Assembly (NCBI RefSeq): GCF_030373445.1
Contig: NZ_JAUCYU010000006.1
Location: 62,001 to 126,000 of the forward strand
DNA length: 64,000 bases
Direction: 5' to 3'
From: Roseovarius sp.
Lineage (GTDB): Bacteria > Pseudomonadota > Alphaproteobacteria > Rhodobacterales > Rhodobacteraceae
This document shows, one piece after another, positions 49,410-57,592 of this stretch. Both the position numbers and the translations under genes were made by a program. Within the stretch, counting starts at the first letter, position 1; each line of letters opens with the position of its first letter. The notes under the pieces are model-generated. The model searched no databases, had not been told where the DNA came from, and saw only the letters and a list, made by a program, of their open reading frames with translations.

Positions 49410-51749
49410 ATGCTGCGACTGGTTGCGAGTTTCCTCGTTCTTGTTTTCCTGACACTCGCGCCGGTCACGGCGCAGGAGGCCACGCCCGAGGCCACCACCC
49501 CCGAAGACACCCCCTCCAGCGTCGATCTCCTCATCGACGTGATCGAGAATGACGCCACCCGCGCCGAGCTGATCGACCGGCTCAGGGCCGCGGGCCTTCC
49601 GGAAGAGGAAGCCACCCCCGACGAGATCGTCGACACCCTCGCCGACGGCACTCCCCCGCCCGAAGACCTCTCCTTCGGACGCCGCGTCGCGCTGATCACG
49701 CAGGAGGCGGCCGAAGACATCGCCAGCTTCGCCACCACCTTCTGGCGCCAGCTCACCCGCGCCCCGGCCGTCTTCGACGGTCTCAGCGGCGGCGAGGCCG
49801 GCGTCCTGCTCGACGCGCTCGCCGATCTCGCCCTCGTCATCGCCGGCACCGTCCTGTCGTTCATTCTCCTGCGCTGGTTCGGCAAGTCCGCCTATGCCCG
49901 CATGAGCGCCTCGGCCCGCGACGGCGGCATCGCCCGCACCGTCGTGCTTTTCATCATGTCCGCGGTCATCGACGCGCTGATCGTCATCCTGGCATGGGCC
50001 GCAGGCTATGCACTCGCCATTCTCGCCCTCGGCGAGTTCGGCCAGATCGGCATCCGCCAGACCCTTTACCTCAACGCCTTCCTGCTGGTCGAGATGGCCA
50101 AGGTGGCGGTGCGCCTCGTGCTCTCGCCCTCCGCCACCTCGCTCCGGCCGCTGCCCATCAGCGACCGGGCGGCCTCCTACCTCTCGACCCGGATCAACCT
50201 GATCGTCGGCATCGTGGGCTACGGCCAGCTTCTCGTCGTGCCGCTGATCAACGGCAACGTCTCCTTCGCGGCGGGCCGCGCCGTCTCGGCGCTCATCGCC
50301 TTCGCGGTGCTGGCCTTCGCCATCTGGCTCGTGCTGCGCAACCGCAAGCCCGTGACCGACTGGATGCTGGGCGCCGACGAGCCCCACCCGGCCCCCCACC
50401 ATCACGACCCCGAGCCCCCGCAGGAGGAAGCGCTCGACGAGATCGGCGCGCCGATGGTCACCGCCACGGCCGATACCGCCCCGGTCATGGACCCTGCCGC
50501 CACGCCGCAGCCACGCCGCAGCCGCCGCCGCGGCGCGCTGCACTACCTCGCGCGGCACTGGCACTGGCCGGCGCTGGCCTACCTTCTGGCGATGTTCGTC
50601 ATCGTCCTGCTGCGCCCCGGCAACGCGGTCTTCCAGACCTTCATCGCCTCCGGCCAGGTCCTCGTGGTGGGCCTCCTCGGCTTTGCCATCGCCGGCTTCC
50701 TCAGCCGCTCAATCGCCCGCGGTGTCAGCCTGCCGGCCAACGTCTCCGACCGCGTGCCGCTCCTGCAGGGGCGCCTCAACGCCTTCGTGCCGAAGATCCT
50801 CTTCGTCCTGCGCGGGCTGATCTTCGTGGCCGTCGTGCTGCTGGCCTTCAACGCCATCGGCCTCATCGACCTCCGCGCCTGGATGGTCAGCCAGTTCGGC
50901 CTGCGCCTGACCGGCACGATCCTCTCGGTCTCGGCAGTACTGCTGGTGGCCTTCGGCCTCTGGCTCGCACTCACCTCCTGGGTCGATTATCGCCTCAACC
51001 CGCAATTCGGCTCGGTCGCCACCGCCCGCGAACAGACCCTCCTGACCCTGCTCCGGAACGCCGCCACCATCGCGCTCATCATCATCACGCTGATGTTCGT
51101 GCTGGCCGAGATCGGCCTCGACATCGCGCCGCTTCTCGCCTCCGCCGGGGTACTCGGCCTCGCCATCGGTTTCGGCGCCCAGAAGATGGTGCAGGACATC
51201 ATCACCGGCATCTTCATCCAGTTCGAGAACGCGATGAACGTGGGCGACGTGGTCACCGTGGGCGGCACCACCGGCGTCGTCGAACGCCTCACCATCCGCT
51301 CGGTCAGCCTGCGCGACCTGCACGGCGTCTACCACATCATCCCCTTCTCCTCGGTCGACATGGTGTCGAACTACGTCAAGGATTACGGCTATTTCGTCTG
51401 CGACATGGGCGTCGCCTACCGCGAGAACGTGGACGAGGTGAAACAGGCCATGATGGACGCCTTCGCCGAACTCAAGGGCGACCCCGACCAGGCCGACGGC
51501 ATCCTGGACGAGCTGGAATGGTTCGGCCTCAACAGCTTCGGCGACAGCGCCGTCATGCTCCGCGCCCGCATCAAGTGCGTGCCGGGGCGGCAATGGGGCA
51601 TCGGGCGGGCCTATAACGGCGTGCTCAAGCGGGTCTTCGACGACCGCAATATCGAGATCCCGTTCCCCCACCAGACGATCTTCTTCGGCGAGTCGAAAGA
51701 CGGCAAGACCCAGCCCATCACGGTCGAGGCCGACACCAAGCCCGCCTGA
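49410..51749 (+). CDS. MscS-family mechanosensitive ion channel, large form
   Basis: A 779-residue inner-membrane protein. A signal peptide (MLRLVASFLVLVFLTLAPVTA) leads to an acidic periplasmic helical region (about 25-130), followed by several transmembrane helices. The C-terminal channel module starts near residue 560 with the pore helix VLGLAIGFGAQKMVQDIITG, followed by the beta domain MNVGDVVTVGGTTGVVE. The rest is the cytoplasmic vestibule. Such channels open on membrane tension during hypo-osmotic shock. Two low-complexity cytoplasmic or loop segments (about 325-375) are Pro/His-rich. It is monocistronic and convergent with the aldolase gene. Confidence 0.9.
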   Translation: MLRLVASFLVLVFLTLAPVTAQEATPEATTPEDTPSSVDLLIDVIENDATRAELIDRLRAAGLPEEEATPDEIVDTLADGTPPPEDLSFGRRVALITQEAAEDIASFATTFWRQLTRAPAVFDGLSGGEAGVLLDALADLALVIAGTVLSFILLRWFGKSAYARMSASARDGGIARTVVLFIMSAVIDALIVILAWAAGYALAILALGEFGQIGIRQTLYLNAFLLVEMAKVAVRLVLSPSATSLRPLPISDRAASYLSTRINLIVGIVGYGQLLVVPLINGNVSFAAGRAVSALIAFAVLAFAIWLVLRNRKPVTDWMLGADEPHPAPHHHDPEPPQEEALDEIGAPMVTATADTAPVMDPAATPQPRRSRRRGALHYLARHWHWPALAYLLAMFVIVLLRPGNAVFQTFIASGQVLVVGLLGFAIAGFLSRSIARGVSLPANVSDRVPLLQGRLNAFVPKILFVLRGLIFVAVVLLAFNAIGLIDLRAWMVSQFGLRLTGTILSVSAVLLVAFGLWLALTSWVDYRLNPQFGSVATAREQTLLTLLRNAATIALIIITLMFVLAEIGLDIAPLLASAGVLGLAIGFGAQKMVQDIITGIFIQFENAMNVGDVVTVGGTTGVVERLTIRSVSLRDLHGVYHIIPFSSVDMVSNYVKDYGYFVCDMGVAYRENVDEVKQAMMDAFAELKGDPDQADGILDELEWFGLNSFGDSAVMLRARIKCVPGRQWGIGRAYNGVLKRVFDDRNIEIPFPHQTIFFGESKDGKTQPITVEADTKPA

Positions 51750-51765
51750 CCCCCGCCGCCGGCCG

Positions 51766-52407
51766 TCACCCCGACAGGCCGGCGGCCTCCCGCGCCTTGA
51801 CCTCGATCGCACTCCAGTCGCCCGCCGCCACCAGGTCGGCGGGCGCAATCCAGCTCCCTCCGACACAGGGCACCGTCGAAAGCTTCAGGTAATCGCCCGC
51901 ATTCCCCGGGCTCACGCCCCCCGTGGGGCAAAACGATACCTGCGGCAACGGCCCGCCCAGCGCCTTCAGCGCCGCCGCCCCGCCCGACGCCTCGGCCGGG
52001 AAGAACTTCAGCATGTCATAGCCCCGTGCCAACAACCGCATCGCCTCGCTCGCCGTCGCGGCGCCGGCCAACAGCGGCAAGCCCTCCTCCTCGCAAGCCT
52101 CCAGCAGCGCATCCGTCGCCCCCGGCGAAACCCCGAACGTGGCCCCCGCCGCCTTCGCCGCCCGCACATCGTCACCAGAAATCAAAGTCCCGGCCCCCAC
52201 ATGCCCGCCCGGCACCTCCGCCATCGCCCGGATCGCCTCCAGCGCCGCCGGCGTCCGCAACGTCACCTCCAGCACCGGCAGGCCCCCGGCCACCAACGCC
52301 TCCGCCAATGGCCTGGCCTTGCCCGCCTCTTCGATCACCAGCACCGGAATGACCGGCGCCAGCCCGCACAATTCCCTTGTCCTGCGGCTTGCCTCCTGCG
52401 GTGTCAT
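51766..52407 (-). CDS. eda: KDPG/KHG aldolase
   Basis: A 213-residue class I aldolase that splits 2-keto-3-deoxy-6-phosphogluconate (or 4-hydroxy-2-oxoglutarate) to pyruvate and an aldehyde. Lys134 in MLKFFPAE is the Schiff-base residue and Glu47 in LEVTLRT the proton relay. VIPVLVIE is the family opening. GGAGAAGG precedes the start. It is divergent from the sugar-acid operon, though 438 bp away, and would process keto-deoxy sugar acids. Confidence 0.92.
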   Translation of the reverse strand: MTPQEASRRTRELCGLAPVIPVLVIEEAGKARPLAEALVAGGLPVLEVTLRTPAALEAIRAMAEVPGGHVGAGTLISGDDVRAAKAAGATFGVSPGATDALLEACEEEGLPLLAGAATASEAMRLLARGYDMLKFFPAEASGGAAALKALGGPLPQVSFCPTGGVSPGNAGDYLKLSTVPCVGGSWIAPADLVAAGDWSAIEVKAREAAGLSG

Positions 52408-52845
52408 CGCCCGTCCTTCTCCCTGCTCTTACCTTGTGATCGACCCTAAGCCAGCCACCGCGAACCCGACAACCATCCTCCTGCCCCCGTTGTCATTTAT
52501 CCCGACGCCGAGAAGCCGCGCATCGACGGGCCGTGGCGCGGCGAACCAACGCAAATGATGGCCACTTAATGCCAGCCAAGCACCTCCAACCCACGAGCGT
52601 GCCACTCCAATTGCCAAATCGCCGTGCCGTCGGGACGGCCCGTCGATGCGCGGCGGGCTTCGCCCTCGATTCCGCGCAAGCACGTCACAGACAGGTCCGC
52701 ATTGGAGGCACACCTTTTCCAATCGCGCCAGTGGCCCCACCTGCCACCAAACCTTTAACCAAAATCAAATCCACCATTAGCAAAACTTAACCCTCCCCCA
52801 CCCCGAAACCCGCTACTCCTCCCAACAAACCCGGGGGAGGGCACC
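52408..52845. other. 438-bp intergenic region between eda and the transketolase gene
   Basis: No gene is supported, although short frames exist on both strands. The region contains the 140-bp inverted-repeat element listed at 52515-52654 and a small hairpin (ATTGGA 52701-52706 with TCCAAT 52718-52723). An A/C-rich tail with two TTAACC repeats leads to a strong ribosome site (GGGGGAGG) before 52846. Confidence 0.65.
52515..52654. repeat. 140-bp element with perfect 20-bp terminal inverted repeats
   Basis: The segment 52515-52534 (GCCGCGCATCGACGGGCCGT) recurs in exact inverse at 52635-52654. The arms continue as an imperfect match (GGCGA beside each arm). The 100-bp interior has no frame of interest. 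No target-site duplication is visible. It may be a MITE-like element or a long stem-loop. Its abundance in the genome is unknown. Confidence 0.8.
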
Positions 52846-54810
52846 ATGACCGACATCCAGAAAATGGCCGACGCGATCCGCTTCCTCGCCATAGACGCCA
52901 TCCTCAACGCCGGCGAAGGCCACCAGGGCGTCCCCCTCGGCATGGCCGAGATTGCCGCCACGCTCTACGCCCGCCACGTCAGGATCGACCCGAAAAACCC
53001 CCTCTGGCCAAACCGCGACCGCGTCGTCCTCTCGAATGGCCACGGGTCGATGCTGCTCTACGCGCTGCTCCACCTCGCCGGTTACGAGAAACTCACCACC
53101 GACGCCCTCAAATCCTTCCGCAAGCTGCACAACGTCTGCGCCGGCCACCCCGAAATCGAACAGGATGCCGGGATCGAGATCACCACCGGCCTGCTGGGCC
53201 AGGGCATCGCCTGCGCCGTCGGCATGGCCGTGGCCGAGGCCCGCCTCGCCGACCGGTTCGGCCCCGATCACGTCGACCACCGCACCTGGGCCTTCGTCGG
53301 CGACGGCTGCCTGCAGGAGGGCATCGGGCAGGAGGCCATATCGCTCGCCGGCCACCTCCGCCTGGGCAAGCTCACCTTCCTGTGGGACGACAACCAGATC
53401 ACCGATGACGGCGCCACGGCCCTCTCCATCAGCGAAGACATCCCCGCCCGCTTCCGCGCCGCCCACTGGCACGTTCAGGAACTCGACGGCCACGATATCG
53501 CGGCCATCGACGCCGCCCTCGACGCCGCCAAATCCGACCCGCGCCCCTCGCTGCTGGCCTGCCGCACCACCATCGCCCTCGGCATCCCACGGCTCGAAGG
53601 GCAGCGCGGCGGCCACTCCGCCCCGCTCACGCCCGAGGACGCCGCCGCCGCCCGAAAGGCCCGCAACTGGCCCCACCCGCCCTTCGACATCCCGGCCGAG
53701 ATCCGCGCCGACTGGGCCGCATCCATCGCCAGCCGCACCGACGCAATACCGACAAAATACCGACGTTATACCGACGTTGAAAATCCCACCGAATTCGACC
53801 GCTGGCACACCGCCACCCTGCCCAATGAATGGGAGGCGTTCTGGCACAATCTCGGCCCCAACGCCCTGCCAACCGACACCCCCCGCCCCACCATCCTCTC
53901 CTCCGGCGACATCTGCGACGCCCTCACCGAGATCCTCCCCGACACCCTCGTGCTCTGCGCCGATCTCGAAGCCCCAACCAACCACAAGCGCAGCCGCCAA
54001 GCCTTCACCGCCGATCATCGCGCCGGCACTTACGTCCATTGCGGCGTGCGCGAACACCTGATGGGCGCCATGACCTGCGGCATTGCCGCCCATGGCGGCC
54101 TCCGCCCCGTCAACGTCACCTACCTCGCCTTCGCCGATTACGAACGCCCCGCCATGCGCATGGCCGCCCTCATGGGCCTGCCCGGCATCTTCGTTTTCTC
54201 CCACGATTCCATCGGCGTAGGCTCCAACGGCCCGACCCACCAACCGGTCGAAACCCTCGCCAGCTTCCGCGCCATGCCCAACATGCACGTCTTCCGCCCC
54301 GCCGACGCCATCGAGACCGCAGAGGCCTGGAAACTCGCCCTCGAACGCCGCGACGGCCCCTCCATGCTGGCCCTCTCCCGGCAGGACGCCACCCAGGTCC
54401 GCACCGACCGCTCCGAGAACCTCACCCGCCGCGGCGCCTACATCCTCCGCGACACGGACGGCCCCCGCGACATCACCCTCATCGCCACCGGCACGGAAGT
54501 CGGCCTCGCCCTTCAGGCACAGGCCCAACTGCACCAATCCGGCATCGCCGCCGCCATCGTCTCCATGCCCTGCTGGGAACTCTTCGCGCAACAGGACACA
54601 GCCTACCAATCCACCACCCTCGGCACCGCCCCCCGCATCGCCATCGAGGCCGCCTCCCCCTTCGGCTGGCACCAGTGGCTCCGCCCCACCGATCGCTTCA
54701 TCGGCATGGAAGGCTTCGGCGCCTCGGCGCAGGCCCCTGTTCTCTATGACCATTTCGGCATCACCCCCGCCCGCGTGGTCTCCACCGCGAAAGAGTTGCT
54801 CAGCCATTGA
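52846..54810 (+). CDS. Transketolase, with an 11-bp-repeat-derived insertion
   Basis: This 654-residue thiamine-diphosphate enzyme moves two-carbon ketol units between sugar phosphates. His26, GHG at 65-67 and GDGCLQEG at 152-159 (cofactor and magnesium) are intact, as is the HCGVREHLMGAM activating Glu. In the linker between the first two domains (about residues 297-313) it reads SRTDAIPTKYRRYTDVE, encoded by the ATACCGAC array that is also found intergenically at 4604-4647. As the first gene of a sugar-acid operon it is probably a pathway-specific second transketolase, acting on a C4/C5 ketose phosphate from the later steps. Confidence 0.92.
   Translation: MTDIQKMADAIRFLAIDAILNAGEGHQGVPLGMAEIAATLYARHVRIDPKNPLWPNRDRVVLSNGHGSMLLYALLHLAGYEKLTTDALKSFRKLHNVCAGHPEIEQDAGIEITTGLLGQGIACAVGMAVAEARLADRFGPDHVDHRTWAFVGDGCLQEGIGQEAISLAGHLRLGKLTFLWDDNQITDDGATALSISEDIPARFRAAHWHVQELDGHDIAAIDAALDAAKSDPRPSLLACRTTIALGIPRLEGQRGGHSAPLTPEDAAAARKARNWPHPPFDIPAEIRADWAASIASRTDAIPTKYRRYTDVENPTEFDRWHTATLPNEWEAFWHNLGPNALPTDTPRPTILSSGDICDALTEILPDTLVLCADLEAPTNHKRSRQAFTADHRAGTYVHCGVREHLMGAMTCGIAAHGGLRPVNVTYLAFADYERPAMRMAALMGLPGIFVFSHDSIGVGSNGPTHQPVETLASFRAMPNMHVFRPADAIETAEAWKLALERRDGPSMLALSRQDATQVRTDRSENLTRRGAYILRDTDGPRDITLIATGTEVGLALQAQAQLHQSGIAAAIVSMPCWELFAQQDTAYQSTTLGTAPRIAIEAASPFGWHQWLRPTDRFIGMEGFGASAQAPVLYDHFGITPARVVSTAKELLSH
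53735..53778 (+). repeat. Array of four 11-bp units inside the transketolase gene (copy B)
   Basis: Units start at 53735, 53746, 53757 and 53768. The last three have ATACCGAC cores. Forty of 44 bases equal copy A at 4604-4647, and the identity extends two bases further left and one base right. It is read as (T)DAIPTKYRRYTDV without a frameshift. Because 11 is not a multiple of three, each unit is read in a different frame, and the plus strand is open in all. Confidence 0.9.
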
Positions 54811-54823
54811 CCCTCCGCGCGCT

Positions 54824-54848
54824 TTGACAGATATTTGGTATACCAAAT
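54824..54848 (+). promoter_or_regulatory. GntR-type palindrome with -35 box before otnK
   Basis: The 16-bp perfect palindrome ATTTGGTATACCAAAT (54833-54848) lies four bases after TTGACA (54824-54829), between the transketolase and otnK genes. TGGTATACCA-like sites are typical of FadR-subfamily GntR repressors of sugar-acid genes. A -10 box would fall within or just after it. The regulator gene is not in this window. Confidence 0.65.
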
Positions 54849-54918
54849 CACCGTAAGCAGGGGACGAACCTGAACAGATGCCGCCGCAACCGTCATCAAA
54901 TCCGCCCCGGGCGCCCCG

Positions 54919-56181
54919 ATGACCACCCTCCTCGGCGCCATCGCCGACGATTTCACCGGCGCGACCGACCTCGCCGGCCTCCTGGCCCGCAGCGGCGCGC
55001 GGGTCTCGCTCCGCATGGGCGTGCCCCAATCCCCGCCCGAGAACACCGCCCCGTTCGAGGTCATCGCCCTCAAGATAAGAACCACCCCCGTTAGCGAAGC
55101 GTTAACCCTTTCAGAACAAGCCCTTGCATGGCTCCGCTCGGCCGGCGCCCAACGCTTCTACTGGAAATACTGCTCCACCTTCGACTCCACCGCCAAGGGC
55201 AATATCGGCCCCGTCGCCGAGGCGCTGATGGCCGAACTCGACACCCCCCAGACCATCTACTGCCCCGCCTTCCCCGAAAACGGCCGCGCGATCTTCATGG
55301 GCCACCTCTTCGTCGGCCGCGATCCCCTGTCGGAAAGCCCGATGAAGGACCACCCGCTGACGCCCATGCGCGACTCCAGCCTCCTCCGCCTCCTCCAACC
55401 CCAGGTGAAGGGAAAGGTCGGCCTCATCGACCGCCTCACCGTCGCCCGCGGGCCCGACGCTATCCGCGACGCCCTCGCCCAACTGGCCAAAGACGGCATC
55501 GCCCACGTCATCATCGACGCCGTGGCGGATGACGACCTCGCCACCATCGCCGCCGCCACGCACCACCTGCCCCTCCTCACCGGCGGCTCCGCCCTGGCCC
55601 AGCCCCTGCCCGGCCTGCTGGCACAGGACCACGAACGGGCCGAGACCTTCACCCCGCCCGCCACCGCCCCCGAAACCGTAATCCTCTCCGGCAGTTGCTC
55701 CGCCATGACCAACCGCCAGGTTGCCGCCTACAGTGCCACCGGCGCGCCCTGCTTCCAGCTCGACCCGCTCTCCCTCGCCGAACACGGGCCCCGGCCCGCC
55801 CTCGACTGGCTTGCCCAACAAGACCTCCGCCAGGCCCCCCTCCTCTACGCCACCGCCGACCCGCAATCCGTCGAGGCCGCCCAAGCCCAACTCGGTCAAA
55901 CCCGCGCGGGAGAGATCGTCGAAGACACCCTCGCCACCTGCGCCACCACCGCCCGCGACCACGGCGCCCGCCGCTTCGTCATCGCCGGTGGCGAAACCTC
56001 CGGCGCGGTCACCCAGGCCCTCGGCATCACCCGCCTCGATGTCGGCCGTGAAATCGCCCCCGGCGTCCCGTGGTGCTTCGCCCAAACCGGCGGCCACCCC
56101 GTTGCCCTCGCCCTCAAATCCGGCAATTTCGGCGCGGAAACCTTCTTCACCGACGCCCTCACCGCGCTGGAGAAACCATGA
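54919..56181 (+). CDS. otnK: 3-oxo-tetronate kinase (four-carbon acid sugar kinase)
   Basis: A 420-residue DUF1537-family kinase. IADDFTGATDLAGLLARSG carries the substrate-binding DDxTG motif, and the C-terminal GGETSGAVTQAL and KSGNFGAETFF bind ATP. In known pathways OtnK phosphorylates 3-oxo-tetronate (from D-threonate, D-erythronate or L-threonate) at C4. The next two genes, otnC and otnI, give the rest of that route and start at ATGA/TTGA overlaps. A second, distinct DUF1537 kinase occurs at 58833. Confidence 0.9.
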   Translation: MTTLLGAIADDFTGATDLAGLLARSGARVSLRMGVPQSPPENTAPFEVIALKIRTTPVSEALTLSEQALAWLRSAGAQRFYWKYCSTFDSTAKGNIGPVAEALMAELDTPQTIYCPAFPENGRAIFMGHLFVGRDPLSESPMKDHPLTPMRDSSLLRLLQPQVKGKVGLIDRLTVARGPDAIRDALAQLAKDGIAHVIIDAVADDDLATIAAATHHLPLLTGGSALAQPLPGLLAQDHERAETFTPPATAPETVILSGSCSAMTNRQVAAYSATGAPCFQLDPLSLAEHGPRPALDWLAQQDLRQAPLLYATADPQSVEAAQAQLGQTRAGEIVEDTLATCATTARDHGARRFVIAGGETSGAVTQALGITRLDVGREIAPGVPWCFAQTGGHPVALALKSGNFGAETFFTDALTALEKP

Positions 56182-56828
56182 CCGAGGAAACCCGCCTTCG
56201 CGAACAGATCTGCCTGCTCGCCAAATCCCTCTTCGACCGCGGCCTCACCCACGGCTCCACCGGCAACATCTCCGCCCGCACCCCCGATGGCGGCCTGCTC
56301 GTTTCGCCCACCGGCACCTCCTTCGGAAGGCTTGACCCCGGCAGCCTCTCCCGCTTCGACGCCCAATGCACCCAGATCGACGGCGACACACCCACCAAGG
56401 AAATGCCCCTCCACACCGCCTTCTACGACACCCGCGCCACCGCCGGCGCCGTCGTCCACCTGCATTCAACCCATTCCGTCGCCCTCTCGATGCTGCCCGA
56501 CGCCGACCCCGACGATTTCCTGCCCCCCATGACCCCCTACGCGATCATGAAGCTCGGCAAGGTCCGCCTCCTGCCCTTCTTCCTGCCGGGCGATCCGGCC
56601 ATGGGCGAGGCGGTGCGGGGGCTCGCCGGCAAGCGCTCGGCGGTGATGCTCGCCAATCACGGCCCCGTGGTCGCGGCCAAGGACGTCGAAGCCGCCTGCA
56701 ACGCCATCGAGGAGTTGGAGGAAACCGCCAAACTCGCCCTTCTCCTCCGCGGCACGAAGGCACAAATGCTCACCCCCGAGCAGGTGCGCACGGTCGTCAC
56801 GAAATTCGACGTGGAGTGGGACGATTGA
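56178..56828 (+). CDS. otnC: 3-oxo-tetronate 4-phosphate decarboxylase (class II aldolase fold)
   Basis: A 216-residue class II aldolase/adducin-family protein. THGSTGNISAR and VSPTGTSFG shape the phosphate site, and HLHSTHS (about 95-101) with a later His gives the zinc site. In the four-carbon acid-sugar pathway it decarboxylates 3-oxo-tetronate 4-phosphate to dihydroxyacetone phosphate. ATG 56178 overlaps the otnK stop, although the frame extends further up. The order otnK-otnC-otnI matches known clusters. Confidence 0.9.
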   Translation: MTEETRLREQICLLAKSLFDRGLTHGSTGNISARTPDGGLLVSPTGTSFGRLDPGSLSRFDAQCTQIDGDTPTKEMPLHTAFYDTRATAGAVVHLHSTHSVALSMLPDADPDDFLPPMTPYAIMKLGKVRLLPFFLPGDPAMGEAVRGLAGKRSAVMLANHGPVVAAKDVEAACNAIEELEETAKLALLLRGTKAQMLTPEQVRTVVTKFDVEWDD

Positions 56829-57592
56829 AATTCTCCGCCAACCTCGGTTTCCTCTGGAATGACAGGCCCTTGCCCGACGCCATTCACGCGGCGGCCGCCG
56901 CCGGGTTCGACGCGGTCGAATGCCACTGGCCCTACGACACCCCCGCCGCCGGGGTCACCGCCGCCCTCACCGAAACCGGCCTGCCCATGCTCGGCCTCAA
57001 CACCCGCCGCGGCAACGTGGGCGAGAACGGCCTCGCCGCCCTCCCCGGCCGCGAACCGGACGCCCGCGCCGCCATCGACGAGGCCATCGCCTACGCCGCC
57101 GCCACGGGCACCCGCAACGTGCATGTCATGGCCGGCTTTGCCTCCGGCGACGCCGCCCGAGCCACCTTCCTCGACAACCTGCACTACGCCTGCACCGCCG
57201 CCGCCGCGCACGGGATCACCATCCTGATCGAGCCGCTCAACCATTACGACGCACCCGGCTATTTCCTGACGACCACGGCACAAGCCGCCCAAATCATCGA
57301 CACCGTCCGCGCCGTTAACCTCAAGCTGATGTTCGATTTATACCACGTGCAACTCATGGAAGGCGACCTGACCCACCGCCTCCAGACCCTTCTGCCCCAT
57401 ATCGGCCATATCCAGTTCGCCTCCGCCCCCGACCGCGGCCCGCCGGGCAGCGGAGAACAGAACTTCGTTTACCTTTTCGAAACCATTTCCCGGCTCGGCT
57501 GGCAGGCCCCGCTGGGCGCCGAGTACAAGCCGCAAGGCCCCACCGAGGCCTCCCTCCACTGGCTTGAAACCCACCGTGGAGGCCGCGCATGA
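56825..57592 (+). CDS. otnI: 2-oxo-tetronate isomerase (hydroxypyruvate isomerase family)
   Basis: A 255-residue xylose-isomerase-like TIM barrel: FSANLGFLWNDRPLPDAI opens it, ILIEPLNHYDAPGYFL gives the metal-binding Glu, and GHIQFASAPDRGPPGSGE the late loop. OtnI converts 2-oxo- to 3-oxo-tetronate for OtnK. Simple hydroxypyruvate isomerase is the alternative. The start is a TTG at 56825 overlapping the otnC stop (TTGA), chosen because the protein then begins exactly as the family does. Confidence 0.87.
   Translation: MKFSANLGFLWNDRPLPDAIHAAAAAGFDAVECHWPYDTPAAGVTAALTETGLPMLGLNTRRGNVGENGLAALPGREPDARAAIDEAIAYAAATGTRNVHVMAGFASGDAARATFLDNLHYACTAAAAHGITILIEPLNHYDAPGYFLTTTAQAAQIIDTVRAVNLKLMFDLYHVQLMEGDLTHRLQTLLPHIGHIQFASAPDRGPPGSGEQNFVYLFETISRLGWQAPLGAEYKPQGPTEASLHWLETHRGGRA

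Noticed and set aside
52429-52790. Small genes in the eda-transketolase gap (frames of 85 and 103 codons)
   Set aside because: They cross the inverted-repeat element, have no ribosome site, and the peptides look like translated repeat sequence.
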